Shown piece after piece: positions 7,872 through 16,447 of a DNA stretch of 64,000 bases (positions within the stretch are counted from its first letter, which is position 1; every line of letters begins with the position of its first letter). The notes below the pieces were generated by a model. It was not told where the DNA came from. It saw nothing but the letters and a program-made list of their open reading frames with translations, and searched no databases. Source of the stretch: Rugosimonospora sp040255525 (GTDB taxonomy: Bacteria > Actinomycetota > Actinomycetes > Mycobacteriales > Micromonosporaceae). Made by a program: the position numbers and the translations under genes. The DNA lies in contig JBDZVD010000001.1 of assembly GCA_040255525.1 (NCBI GenBank), positions 102,872 through 166,871 on the forward strand, read 5' to 3'.

Positions 7872-8819
7872 ATGAAGGCTGTTGTGCTGGACACCGACGA
7901 CCAGTTCCGCATCGCCGAGGTCGCCGAACCCGTGCCCGGTCCCCACGAGGTGGCGATCCGGGTCGTCTACGCCGGAGTGCAGTACGGTGACGTGCTCGTC
8001 CGCAAGGGGCACCTTCCGATTCCCCGCCCGTTCGTGCCGGGCTTCGAGGCCGCGGGCCAGATCGTCGCCGCAGGCGAGGGCGTGGACCAGTCCCGCATCG
8101 GCGAGCACGTCACCGCGCTGATCAGCGGGGGCGGCTTCGGCGAGGTCGCGATCGCTCCGCAGATGCTGGCGATCGGCGCGGCGCAGGTCGACCCGCGCAC
8201 CGCGGCGGGATTCGGATGGGTGACCCCGACCGCCTACGACCTGATCAACACCGTCGCGCGGGTACGGCCCGGCGACACCGTGCTGATCCACGCCGCGGCC
8301 GGTGGCGTCGGTTGCCTGGCCGGACAATTCGCCGCCACGGCGGGCGCGCAGCGGATCGTCGGCGTGGTCGGCAACGCCGGCCAGGTCGACTACGCTCGGC
8401 GGTTCGGCTACCACGAGGTACTGGTGCCTGAGGAGTTCCCGGACGCTGTCGGCGATGAAGCGTTCGACGTGATCCTCGATCCGATCGGCGGTCAGACCCG
8501 CCTGGCGAGTCTGGCACGGCTGGCCCCGCACGGCCGGATCGTCGTCTACGGCAACATCGCCACCTTCGAACCGGTCACCGTGTCGACCAACGATCTGCTG
8601 ATGCGGGGTCAGTCGCTAATGACCTACAACAGCAACCTGGCCAGTCACACTCGGCCCGAGCGGTTGGCCGCCAGCGCCACCCGCGCGATGGCGCTGGTCG
8701 CCGACGGGTCGGTACGCATCGACATCACCGCCGAGTACGACCTGCCCGATGTCGGGACCGCGATCGCGAACTTGGCCGGCGGGACGACCCACGGCAAGAG
8801 CATCGTCCGCGTCGGGTGA
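7872..8819 (+). CDS. NADPH:quinone oxidoreductase-like zinc-independent MDR protein
   Basis: A 315-residue medium-chain dehydrogenase/reductase of the quinone oxidoreductase type. The N-terminal GroES-like domain (VLVRKGHLPIPRPFVPGFEAAG) is followed by a nucleotide-binding domain with HAAAGGVGCLAGQFAA. No structural or catalytic zinc-binding cysteine set is visible, as expected for Qor proteins. I start at ATG 7872 because AGAAGG lies about ten bases upstream; a TTG three codons earlier is possible. Control by the divergent MarR gene is likely, suggesting a role in detoxifying quinones or reactive carbonyls. Confidence 0.85.
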   Translation: MKAVVLDTDDQFRIAEVAEPVPGPHEVAIRVVYAGVQYGDVLVRKGHLPIPRPFVPGFEAAGQIVAAGEGVDQSRIGEHVTALISGGGFGEVAIAPQMLAIGAAQVDPRTAAGFGWVTPTAYDLINTVARVRPGDTVLIHAAAGGVGCLAGQFAATAGAQRIVGVVGNAGQVDYARRFGYHEVLVPEEFPDAVGDEAFDVILDPIGGQTRLASLARLAPHGRIVVYGNIATFEPVTVSTNDLLMRGQSLMTYNSNLASHTRPERLAASATRAMALVADGSVRIDITAEYDLPDVGTAIANLAGGTTHGKSIVRVG

Positions 8820-8823
8820 ACGC

Positions 8824-8866
8824 CGGCCGCTGATCCGATCGGGCCTGCCCGTCGGGTCAGCGGCCG
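8824..8866. terminator. Bidirectional terminator-like hairpin
   Basis: A 10-base perfect stem (CGGCCGCTGA with TCAGCGGCCG) encloses a 23-base loop that can itself pair. It lies between the converging ends of the quinone oxidoreductase and aldo/keto reductase genes and could serve both. Confidence 0.6.
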
Positions 8867-8928
8867 ACGCGGCAACGTTTGGCCTGTACGTCCGCGAGCG
8901 CGCCGATGATCGTGGCCGTTGTCGCAGG

Positions 8929-9921
8929 TCAGAGCGCGGCGGCGCCGAGCACCCAGGACCTGGTCTGGGCGATGAAGTCGTACGGAAAGCCGGGGCGGAA
9001 CCCGGTCGCCGCCTCCAGGCGTTCGACCGATTCCGGCGGAAGCGTCACCGTGGTGCAGCCCAAGTTGTCCCGCATCTGGTCGACGGTCCGCGCGCCGATC
9101 ATCGGAAGTATCCCGGCTCGGCGAGTCCACGCGAGGGCCGCTTGCGCCGGCGTGACGCTGAGCTCGTCGGCCACTTCCTTCACGACCCGGGCCACGCCGA
9201 GGTCGGCGTCGCTGATCGTGTGCCGGTTCAGCCGCGCTGTCCCGGCGTCCGCGCCGGCGTTGTACTTGCCGGACAGCACGCCACCGCCGAGCGGGCTCCA
9301 GGCCGTCACGGTCAGGCCGAGCGCTTCGGCCATCGGCAGCAGCTCGCGCTCAGCGTCGCGGTTGATCAGACTGTAGGGCACCTGGAGGCCGGCGAACGGC
9401 GTCCAGCCACGCCACTCGGCCAGCGTGTTCGCGCGGGAGACCACCCACGCCGGGGTGTCGGACACACCGACGTAGAGCACCTTGCCCGCACTGACCGCGT
9501 CGTCGAGCGCCCGCATGGTCTCCTCAACGGGGGTGTGCCGGTCCCAGATGTGCACCCAGTAGACGTCGACGTGGTCGGTGCGCAGCCGGCGCAAACTGGT
9601 CTCCAACGACAGTCGCAGGTTCTTGCGGTGGTTGCCGCCGCCGTTGGGGTCCGCCGGGTCGCGGCTCACCGTGTACTTCGTGGCCACCACGAACCGGTCG
9701 CGCCGCCCGGCCAGCAACTCGCCGAGAATCTCCTCGCTCGCGCCGCCGCGATAGTTGATCGCGGTGTCGACCATGTTCCCGCCGGCCTCGGCGTAGGCGT
9801 CGAGGATGTGCCGGCACTCCCCGATCGGCGCCCCCACGCCGCCCTGCTCCCCGAACGTCATGGCGCCGAGCACGAGCTCGGACACCCGCAGACCGGTCCG
9901 CCCGAACGTCGTGTACCTCAT
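8929..9921 (-). CDS. Aldo/keto reductase
   Basis: A 330-residue TIM-barrel NADPH-dependent oxidoreductase. The catalytic Asp and Tyr are in DTAINYRGGASEEILG, the Lys in VVATKYTVS and the His in VDVYWVHIWD. The C-terminal cofactor loop includes ILPMIGARTVDQMRDNL. It resembles the AKR11/12-like bacterial general-reductase groups. I take ATG 9921 (MRYTTFGRTGLRVSEL), the standard family start, rather than the much longer frame. Its start overlaps the stop of a 26-codon ORF. The gene is transcribed away from a TetR regulator across a long perfect palindrome and is probably its target. Confidence 0.88.
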   Translation of the reverse strand: MRYTTFGRTGLRVSELVLGAMTFGEQGGVGAPIGECRHILDAYAEAGGNMVDTAINYRGGASEEILGELLAGRRDRFVVATKYTVSRDPADPNGGGNHRKNLRLSLETSLRRLRTDHVDVYWVHIWDRHTPVEETMRALDDAVSAGKVLYVGVSDTPAWVVSRANTLAEWRGWTPFAGLQVPYSLINRDAERELLPMAEALGLTVTAWSPLGGGVLSGKYNAGADAGTARLNRHTISDADLGVARVVKEVADELSVTPAQAALAWTRRAGILPMIGARTVDQMRDNLGCTTVTLPPESVERLEAATGFRPGFPYDFIAQTRSWVLGAAAL

Positions 9922-9998
9922 GCGAACATCGCCGCCACGCGCTCGGCCAACTCGTCGTCGGGATCGTGCACCACCAGATGGACCGCGATCTGCGCCAT
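9918..9998 (-). CDS. 26-residue upstream ORF coupled to the aldo/keto reductase
   Basis: Reading leftwards from ATG 9998, this frame encodes 26 residues beginning MAQIAVHLVVHDPDDELAER. It ends at a TGA that overlaps the aldo/keto reductase ATG (ATGA). The start lies within one base of the TetR palindrome. I see no strong ribosome-binding site, so it could be a leaderless short reading frame that couples translation into the reductase, a fragment of an older gene, or chance. No homology is recognised. Confidence 0.35.
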   Translation of the reverse strand: MAQIAVHLVVHDPDDELAERVAAMFA

Positions 9999-10029
9999 GC
10001 CGTGACCATACACACTGTATGGTCACGGC
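9999..10029. promoter_or_regulatory. Perfect palindrome, probable TetR operator
   Basis: Two perfectly complementary 14-base arms, GCCGTGACCATACA and TGTATGGTCACGGC, flank the 3-base centre CAC. The site lies between the divergent aldo/keto reductase (with its short upstream ORF) and the TetR gene, fourteen bases before the chosen TetR ATG. Its length and symmetry are those expected for a TetR dimer site, and it could repress both promoters. Confidence 0.8.
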
Positions 10030-10042
10030 GTCCAGACGTTTC

Positions 10043-10783
10043 ATGCGGTACGGTGCGGGAGTGACCGCCCGACGTGATGAGCCCCAACACACCGGCTCCG
10101 AGCTGCGCGACCGAATCCTCGACGCGCTGCGCCAGCTGTTGAGCGAGCGCACCTTCGACACCCTCAGCGTGGCCGACATCATCGCGGCCGCCGGCGTGTC
10201 CCGGGCGAGTTTCTACTTCTACTTTTCCAGCAAGCAGGCGGCACTGGCCGAGCTGGTGCGCCGCGCGGTCGGCGCGGGCCACGAGGCGGCGCAGCCATGG
10301 GTACAGGCCCAGGGCAGCCCGCCCGAGACGCTCCGAGCCGGCATCGACGCCGGCGCCAGGCTGTGGCTGGACAACGCGGCAGTGCTTCGTGCGATCGTGG
10401 AGAGCTGGGCATCCGACCCGCAGTTGCGCGCACTGTGGCTGGCTCAGATGGCGACATTCACCGAGGCGGCCATCGTGCGGATCGAGGCCGACCGGCAGGC
10501 TGATCCCGAGGCCGCGGCCCGGCTCGACGGCGTCAACGTGCGTGCCCTCGCCGCATCGCTGACCTGGACCGGCGAGCGACTGTACTACCTGGCCGCGTGC
10601 GGGGTGCCGCCGTTCCACGACCGAGCGGTGCTCGTCGACACGCTCACTCACCTGTGGGTGTCGGCGTTGTACGGCCCCGGGCAACCCGTTGAACCGGTGC
10701 TCTTCGGGGCCCGACCGGCGGATCGGCCTCAGATCGACGGGCCGCCACGGCCAGCAGGGGGCCGCGACAAAAGACTGGCGTAG
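10043..10783 (+). CDS. TetR family transcriptional regulator
   Basis: A 246-residue regulator. The N-terminal TetR helix-turn-helix reads TLSVADIIAAAGVSRASFYF, followed by YFSSKQAALAELVRRA. The rest is an all-helical ligand-binding domain with a Trp-rich stretch (GARLWLDNAAVLRAIVESW). It faces the aldo/keto reductase gene across a 31-base palindrome and probably represses both. ATG 10043 is taken; GTG 10061 is an alternative that would drop six residues. The C-terminal 30 residues after VLFGARP are Pro/Arg-rich and probably disordered. The ligand is unknown. Confidence 0.88.
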   Translation: MRYGAGVTARRDEPQHTGSELRDRILDALRQLLSERTFDTLSVADIIAAAGVSRASFYFYFSSKQAALAELVRRAVGAGHEAAQPWVQAQGSPPETLRAGIDAGARLWLDNAAVLRAIVESWASDPQLRALWLAQMATFTEAAIVRIEADRQADPEAAARLDGVNVRALAASLTWTGERLYYLAACGVPPFHDRAVLVDTLTHLWVSALYGPGQPVEPVLFGARPADRPQIDGPPRPAGGRDKRLA

Positions 10784-10826
10784 TCCAGGTCCGGCCAAGC
10801 CTGACTCACGCCCGGAAAGGCGCGGC

Positions 10827-10903
10827 GGCCGGCAAGTACCTTCCGACCCGGGAGGGTTCCGCCTGGGGCAGACGCACCACCCGTCGCGGAAGGCTTGCCG
10901 GCC
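10827..10903. repeat. Interrupted inverted repeat after the TetR gene
   Basis: The left side has GGCCGGCAAG (10827-10836) then CCTTCCG (10839-10845). The right side has CGGAAGG (10887-10893) then CTTGCCGGCC (10894-10903). This makes 17 paired bases with a two-base bulge and a 41-base loop. It lies between the TetR stop and the end of the convergent SapA-like gene and may act as a terminator. The remainder of 10784-10999 shows nothing else. Confidence 0.55.
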
Positions 10904-10999
10904 ACGGCCAGCCGAACTCGTCCGACGGTTGCTGCCGGCGTGACCCGTTACGCCTCGTCGAACGCGGGCCGGCGGCCGATGTTCACCCGAACGCGAAGA

Positions 11000-11473
11000 T
11001 CAATCGCACGCGACCCGGTTGACATCGCGCACGTCGTAGTCCCAGTAGTCGGAGTTGGGCCCGGAGTTCTCCGCGATTGCTCCCTCGATCCAGATGCACA
11101 TGTTCTTGCCGTAGACCCTGACCGGCCCGGCGTAGTACTTGTACATGCCGCTGTCGTCGGACCAGTTGTTCTTGATGTGGTAGTCGTCGTAGGAGCTGTT
11201 GTGCATGTAGATGTACATGTTGGTCGCGAGGCCGTAGAAGACGTCGCTGGTCCGCTTCACCACGACGGCGCAGTTCCAGCCGGTGCTCGAGTCGTAGTAC
11301 AGATGGATGTCGCCGGCCGCACCTTCGCTGCCGTAGACCGCCCAACTGCCGACGGAGATGCCGGTGCAGCCATACCCGCCCGCGTAGGCCGGCCCCGCCG
11401 GCGACGTGACCACGAGCGAGGCGGCCACGAGCGCCGCCCCGAGCAGGACCCGAACGAACCGCTTTCTGATCAC
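11000..11473 (-). CDS. Secreted SapA-like (spore-associated protein A) small protein
   Basis: A 157-residue exported protein. It begins with a basic/hydrophobic signal peptide (VIRKRFVRVLLGAALVAASL) and a probable cleavage after AYA. The mature part has four Cys and the pattern HLYYDSSTGWNCAVVVKR, then YKYYAGPVRVYGKNMCIW. This parallels Streptomyces SapA (YNSSTGKNC, YAGPVYVY), whose biochemical role is unknown. GTG 11473 is chosen because AAGGAGAG lies about ten bases upstream and the signal peptide starts there; longer frames add an unlikely leader. Spacing of the Cys suggests two disulfides. No neighbours indicate function. Confidence 0.7.
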   Translation of the reverse strand: MIRKRFVRVLLGAALVAASLVVTSPAGPAYAGGYGCTGISVGSWAVYGSEGAAGDIHLYYDSSTGWNCAVVVKRTSDVFYGLATNMYIYMHNSSYDDYHIKNNWSDDSGMYKYYAGPVRVYGKNMCIWIEGAIAENSGPNSDYWDYDVRDVNRVACD

Positions 11474-11589
11474 TACTTTGGCTCTCCTTAACGTGATTGA
11501 GGTTTCTCCTACCCCGACGAAACAGCTCGGCGAAACGTGACGCCCACCTCCGACCGCGGACATCGAGACCCGCGAACTGAGTCGACCGT

Positions 11590-11875
11590 CGCACCGCTTG
11601 CTGCGACCATTCACGGCCTGATCGGCATCACCGGCGCCGCGAATCAGTCGCTGGACGGCCCGGCGCTGGACGACGCAATCGGCGAGACCTGATTCTCCCG
11701 TGGGCCGACGACACCGCGATGGCGCTGTCACTGTACCGGATGCCGCATGCCGCGATTGCCCCGCTCGGTGCCTGGATCGCCGATGACCTCGACCGGGTGG
11801 TGGAGCGCGGCGCTGTCGGCCGCGGTCACACGCGCACACCCCCAGGCCGCGGCCCCGCGAGCCGGCGGATGACGG
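11590..11875 (+). pseudogene. Degenerate ADP-ribosylglycohydrolase remnant
   Basis: No intact frame exists, but pieces in different frames resemble this family. One frame reads DLILPWADDTAMALSL, close to the TDDTxM metal-binding motif. After a frame change, SAAVTRAHPQAAA resembles the family's SARVTHAHPEA helix. The pieces are in the expected order but too close together, so internal deletion and frameshifts are likely. An Asp/Thr position of the motif is also changed (A for T). It fills most of the 528-base space between the SapA-like gene and aceE. Confidence 0.38.
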
Positions 11876-12001
11876 CGTGCGGCGAGGCCGATCCGGCGCC
11901 GTAGTCGGCACCGGTCGTCGCAGGTCTGCTCTGGCGGCAGACAGAGGTAGATCTCCGGGTGCGGAAGCAGGCCGCGTTGCGCGGCAAGCCGCCGGGCAGT
12001 G

Positions 12002-14722
12002 TCAGTCGCGCCGTGATGGCGACATGCCGGTGTCGTGGAGCCGGTAGGTTGCGGCGGCCTTGCCGGGCGTGGCGGGGTCGACATCCCCGTTGTCAGCGAG
12101 CTGCTCCAACACGCGCAGGGTGATGGAGGGCGCGTCAACGTAAAAGTGCCGGCGGAGCGCGGCGCGCGTGTCGGAGTGACCGAATCCGTCGGTGCCCAGT
12201 GAGGACCAGGAGCCGGGTACGAACGGTGCGATCTGATCGGGGACGGCCCGCATCCAGTCGGAGACGGCCACCACCGGTCCCGGTCGCTCACGGAGCCGTC
12301 GGGTGACGTACGGGGTGCGGCGTGGCTGCCCGGGATGGAGGAAATTCCACTCGTCCGCGCGCAGCGCGTCGCGGCGCAGTTCGGTCCACGAGGTCACCGA
12401 CCACACGTCGGCGCGCACACCCCAGTCGTCGCGTAGCAGCTGTTGCGCCCGCAGGGCGGCGGGCACCGCGATCCCCGAGGCGAGGATCTGCGCTGGGGGG
12501 CCGTCACCGTCGGCGGCCGGCGCGTAGCGGTGCATGCCTGCGAGGATGCCCTCGACGTCGACATCGACGGGTTGCGCTGGTTGGGTGATCGGTTCGTTGT
12601 AGAGGGTGAGGTAGTAGAAGACGTTCTGCGGGTCGTCGCCGTACATGCGCCGCAGCGCGTCACGGGTGATGTGGCCCAGTTCGAAGGCGAAGGCGGCGTC
12701 GTAGGCAATACAGGCCGGGTTGGTCGAGGCCAGCAGCAGCGAATGGCCGTCCTGGTGTTGCAGGCCCTCACCGTTCAGCGTGGTGCGTCCCGCGGTGGCG
12801 CCGAGCAGGAACCCGCGGCTCATCTGGTCGGCGGCGGCCCACAGCCCGTCGCCGGTGCGCTGGAACCCGAACATGGAGTAGAAGATGTAGACCGGGATCA
12901 TCGGTTCGCCATGGGTGGCGTACGAGGTTGCGGCCGCGGTCCAGGATGCGGTGGCCCCGGCCTCGGTGATTCCTTCGTGCAGCAGGACACCCTTGGTGTC
13001 TTCCTGGTAGCTGAGCAGCAGGTCGCGGTCCACCGACAGGTAGTGCTGCCCGTGCGGGGAGTAGATCTTCTTGGTGGGGAACAGGGCGTCCAGCCCGAAC
13101 GTGCGCGCCTCGTCCGGGATGACCGGGACGAACCGGGGCCCGATGTGCGGATCTTTCATCAGGTCCTTCACCAGCCGCACGAACGCCATGGTGGTGGCAA
13201 CCTGCTGGTTGCCCGAGCCACGTCGGGCCGCCGCGTAGGCGGACTGGTCGGGCAGGGCCAGTGGTGCGCTGCGTACGGTGTTGGCTGGCAGGTACCCACC
13301 GAGAGCCCGTCGCCGCTCGTGCAGGTACTCCAGTTCCGATGAACCGGCCGGGGGACGGTGGTAGGGCGGCAGCTTCGCATCCAGGTCCGCGTCGGGGATG
13401 TCGAGGTAGAGCCGGTCCCGCAAGCCCTTGAGGTCCTCCAAGGTGAGTTTCTTCATCTGGTGGGTGGCGTTGCGGCTCTCGAAATGCGACCCCAGTGTCC
13501 AGCCTTTGATCGTCTTGGCCAGGATCACCGTCGGCTGGCCGGTGTGCTCGGTTGCCGCCTTGTACGCGGCGTACAGCTTGCGGTAGTCGTGGCCGCCGCG
13601 TTTGAGATTCCAGATCTGTTCGTCGCTGAGGTGCTCGACCATCGCGCGGGTGCGCGGATCGCGGCCGAAGAAGTGCTCCCGCACGAACGCGCCGGACTCG
13701 GCCTTGAACGTCTGGTAATCCCCGTCCGGCGTGGCGTTCATCAGGTTGACCAGCGCGCCGTCGGTGTCCGCGGCCAGCAGCGGATCCCATTCGCGGCCCC
13801 AGATCACCTTGATGACGTTCCACCCGGCGCCACGGAACAGCGCCTCCAACTCCTGAATGATCTTGCCGTTGCCGCGGACCGGCCCGTCCAGGCGTTGGAG
13901 GTTGCAGTTGATGACGAAGGTGAGGTTGTCCAGTTCCTCGCGGCCGGCAACGCCGATCGCGCCGAGTGCCTCGACCTCGTCCATCTCCCCGTCGCCCAGG
14001 AACGCCCAGACGCGCTGCTGCGAGGTGTCCTTGATGCCGCGGTGGTGCAGGTAGCGGTTGAACCGGGCCTGGTAGATCGCGTTGAGTGGACCCAGTCCCA
14101 TCGACACGGTGGGGAACTGCCAGAAGTCCGGCATCAGCCGCGGATGCGGGTAGGAGGGCAGCCCGCCGGGGTGTGAAAATTCCTGGCGGAATCCGTCGAG
14201 CCGGTCCTCCGACAGCCGTCCTTCCAGGTACGCGCGTGCGTAGATGCCCGGAGAGGCGTGACCCTGGAAGAAGATCTGGTCGCCGCCGCCCGGCGCGTCG
14301 TGACCGCGGAAGAAGTGGTTGAATCCGACCTCGTACAGGGACGCGGCGGAGGCGTAGGTGGAGATGTGCCCGCCGACCTCGATGCCTGGCCGCTGCGCGC
14401 GATGCACCATGACCGCCGCATTCCACCGGATGTAGGCGCGGATGCGACGCTCGACGTACTCATCACCCGGGAACGCAGGCTCGTCCCGCGGCGCGATCGT
14501 GTTGACGTAGTCGGTGGTGCGTGGTGCCGGCACACCGATCTGCCGCTCGCGGGCGCGCTGCAGCACGCGCTGCATCAGGTACCGGGCCCGGTCCGGTCCG
14601 GCGTGGTCGACGACCGCGTCGAAGGACTGCGACCATTCCAGGGTCTCCTCCGGGTCCGGGTCGCTCGGCTGCGTGGGCGGTCCGTCAGGAAGGGCCGGGC
14701 GGTGCAGTGACTGGGTGTCCAT
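12002..14722 (-). CDS. aceE: Pyruvate dehydrogenase E1 component, homodimeric (AceE)
   Basis: A 906-residue thiamine-diphosphate enzyme that decarboxylates pyruvate and acetylates lipoyl-E2. The ThDP/Mg motif is FLGDGEMDE through to FVINCNLQRLDGP. Other AceE landmarks include QIFFQGHASPGIYARAYLEG, GHDYRKLYAAYKAA and, in the C-terminal third, DGFGHSDTRAALRRHF. Length matches the usual 880-930. I use ATG 14722, preceded by GGAGGA; the longer frame from 14776 would overlap the neighbouring nitroreductase. There is no E2 or E3 gene nearby. Its neighbours are stress-type genes (Acg-like nitroreductase, UspA), so this may be a conditionally expressed E1 rather than the main one, which is inference. 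Confidence 0.95.
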   Translation of the reverse strand: MDTQSLHRPALPDGPPTQPSDPDPEETLEWSQSFDAVVDHAGPDRARYLMQRVLQRARERQIGVPAPRTTDYVNTIAPRDEPAFPGDEYVERRIRAYIRWNAAVMVHRAQRPGIEVGGHISTYASAASLYEVGFNHFFRGHDAPGGGDQIFFQGHASPGIYARAYLEGRLSEDRLDGFRQEFSHPGGLPSYPHPRLMPDFWQFPTVSMGLGPLNAIYQARFNRYLHHRGIKDTSQQRVWAFLGDGEMDEVEALGAIGVAGREELDNLTFVINCNLQRLDGPVRGNGKIIQELEALFRGAGWNVIKVIWGREWDPLLAADTDGALVNLMNATPDGDYQTFKAESGAFVREHFFGRDPRTRAMVEHLSDEQIWNLKRGGHDYRKLYAAYKAATEHTGQPTVILAKTIKGWTLGSHFESRNATHQMKKLTLEDLKGLRDRLYLDIPDADLDAKLPPYHRPPAGSSELEYLHERRRALGGYLPANTVRSAPLALPDQSAYAAARRGSGNQQVATTMAFVRLVKDLMKDPHIGPRFVPVIPDEARTFGLDALFPTKKIYSPHGQHYLSVDRDLLLSYQEDTKGVLLHEGITEAGATASWTAAATSYATHGEPMIPVYIFYSMFGFQRTGDGLWAAADQMSRGFLLGATAGRTTLNGEGLQHQDGHSLLLASTNPACIAYDAAFAFELGHITRDALRRMYGDDPQNVFYYLTLYNEPITQPAQPVDVDVEGILAGMHRYAPAADGDGPPAQILASGIAVPAALRAQQLLRDDWGVRADVWSVTSWTELRRDALRADEWNFLHPGQPRRTPYVTRRLRERPGPVVAVSDWMRAVPDQIAPFVPGSWSSLGTDGFGHSDTRAALRRHFYVDAPSITLRVLEQLADNGDVDPATPGKAAATYRLHDTGMSPSRRD

Positions 14723-14772
14723 GTTGTCCTCCGCCTCTCGGGCAGTGCGGGGTCGGCCGACGAGGGCCGACG

Positions 14773-15810
14773 TCATGCGTAGTCGCGGTCCGCCGCGTCA
14801 CGGGGGACCGCCGCGGTGCCGGTGTCCACCACCTCGCCGGGGGGAAGGCGAGGCGGGTGGGGTGGCGCCTCGGCCTCGTCGTCAGGGATGCCCAGTCGCA
14901 GCACCAGGTAGGGGTGGCCGAGGCCGGCCAGCAACCGGCGCCGCAGCATCGCCCGGGTGGCGTCGACCTCGACGACGTCGCTCAGCGGTACCAGACCCAC
15001 GCCCAGGTGGGTGGCCCAAAGCCACGCCGTGGACAGTGCCTCGCCGGCGCGGAGCCAGTCCCCGGTCCGGTCGTTGTCGCCGTAGAGCATCGCGTACACG
15101 GCCGCCCGGTCGTGCCCGCGACCGATCGTCAGCGTTCCCGGCCGGCCGAAGTCGCGGCCTGCGACCGGCGTCTGGGCCGGGCGGTCGGGCAGCACCGCTG
15201 CCGGAAGACCTGTGCCCGCCGGCGCGCCGGGGCCGGTCCAGTAGGCCAGCTCGTCGCAGACGCGCCGGTCGTGGGACTGTAGGGCGGCGGCGCGCTCCAC
15301 CGCGACCGACAGGTCCAGGACGTGCTCGGCGCTCACCACGTGGATGCCGATGCGGCCGGTCGCGGTGGCGAGGATGGCGCGCAGCGCCGCGGGCGGTAGC
15401 GGCACCTCGGCGACCGGCCGGCGGTCGGTGCGCCGGGCCCGCATGGCGGACATCAGGGCGCTGGTCTGCGCCGTGACCGGCGCACTGTTGGCGGCATGCA
15501 GCGTGGCCAGCAGGCGCGGCGCCGCCGGGTCGGGCAGTCGGCTGACGGTTGGAGACCAGCCCTGGGCTGCGAGTGCGACGCTGGCGTGGTGCAGAGCGGC
15601 GCCGCAGCTGAGCATCAGCCACCGGCCGGTCGGGTCGGTCGCCGCGAGGTGACGGGCACCGTCGGCGAACAATTCCAGCCGGCCGGGGTGCACCCGCCAG
15701 CGCCAGGGCTGGGTGTTGAGAATCGAGGGCGCGTACCGGGCGGCCGTGGCAGCCGCCGCGGCCAGCGCCGACGTGACGAGAGAGTCACGCTGAATGGTGA
15801 TGCCGGTCAT
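14773..15810 (-). CDS. Acg-like nitroreductase family protein
   Basis: A 345-residue FMN-type nitroreductase-fold protein of the Acg (Rv2032-like) group. Visible landmarks are the early AARYAPSILNTQPWRWRV segment with family Asn/Thr/Gln/Pro, MRARRTDRRPV in the middle and WLRAGEALSTAWLWATHLGVGLVPLSDVVEV in the C-terminal half. Acg proteins are induced in dormancy or hypoxia in mycobacteria and are thought to sequester flavin; activity is uncertain. ATG 15810 has GGGAGG upstream and gives MTGITIQRDSL. Together with aceE downstream and uspA upstream on the same strand it forms a stress-type gene set. Confidence 0.82.
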   Translation of the reverse strand: MTGITIQRDSLVTSALAAAAATAARYAPSILNTQPWRWRVHPGRLELFADGARHLAATDPTGRWLMLSCGAALHHASVALAAQGWSPTVSRLPDPAAPRLLATLHAANSAPVTAQTSALMSAMRARRTDRRPVAEVPLPPAALRAILATATGRIGIHVVSAEHVLDLSVAVERAAALQSHDRRVCDELAYWTGPGAPAGTGLPAAVLPDRPAQTPVAGRDFGRPGTLTIGRGHDRAAVYAMLYGDNDRTGDWLRAGEALSTAWLWATHLGVGLVPLSDVVEVDATRAMLRRRLLAGLGHPYLVLRLGIPDDEAEAPPHPPRLPPGEVVDTGTAAVPRDAADRDYA

Positions 15811-15913
15811 GGTTGGCCTCCCGGTGCTGCCTTCCTCGGTGTCGCATCGCGGCTGCCCGCGAATGCCGGGCCGTGGCCGTGGGTGTTGGCCAGGACCGAC
15901 GGGGTGTGCCGGT

Positions 15914-16447
15914 TCAGCCGGCGGTGTCCGGTGCCGTGGCCGGGGACAGTTGCGGCACGGCCGGGACCACCAGCACCGGGCAGGGCGCGTGTTGCACACA
16001 GTGCTGGCTCACCGAGCCAAGCAGCACCCCGGCCAGAGTGCCGTGCCCGCGGCTGCCCACGACCAGCAACTGCGCCCCGCGCGCGGCCTCCAGCAGCACC
16101 TGCGCCGGATGCCCCTGCACCACCCGCGAATTCACCTGCGTCGGTGGCGCGGTCTGCTGCTCGCCGGTGACCTGCGCGAGGCTGTCCGCGAGAACCTTCT
16201 CGGCGGCGGCGGCCAGACTGTCCGCGCTCAACGAGAGTTGTCCCCATTCAAAACCCAGGCTGTACACCGCCGGGTCCTGCCACGCGATCACCGCCTCGAC
16301 CGGCGCCTCGACCAGCCGGGCCTGCCCCACCGCCCACCGAAGCGCCCGCAGAGAACTCGGCGAGCCGTCCACTCCGACCACGATCGGCTGCCCACGCCCA
16401 CCAGGCGGCCGTGACGACTCCTGCCACCCCGCGTCCTGCCGTGTCAT
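15914..16447 (-). CDS. Universal stress protein (UspA family)
   Basis: A 177-residue single Usp domain. It starts with the beta strand QPIVVGVDGSPSSLRALRWA and ends with the ATP-binding pattern VVGSRGHGTLAGVLLGSVS, then HAPCPVLVV. The nucleotide-binding Asp and the G-x2-G-x9-G-S pattern are all present, so it should bind ATP. ATG 16447 is preceded by GGAGGAG. Usp proteins in actinobacteria often accompany Acg-type nitroreductases in hypoxia or dormancy regulons; regulation here is inferred only from the neighbours. Confidence 0.9.
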   Translation of the reverse strand: MTRQDAGWQESSRPPGGRGQPIVVGVDGSPSSLRALRWAVGQARLVEAPVEAVIAWQDPAVYSLGFEWGQLSLSADSLAAAAEKVLADSLAQVTGEQQTAPPTQVNSRVVQGHPAQVLLEAARGAQLLVVGSRGHGTLAGVLLGSVSQHCVQHAPCPVLVVPAVPQLSPATAPDTAG

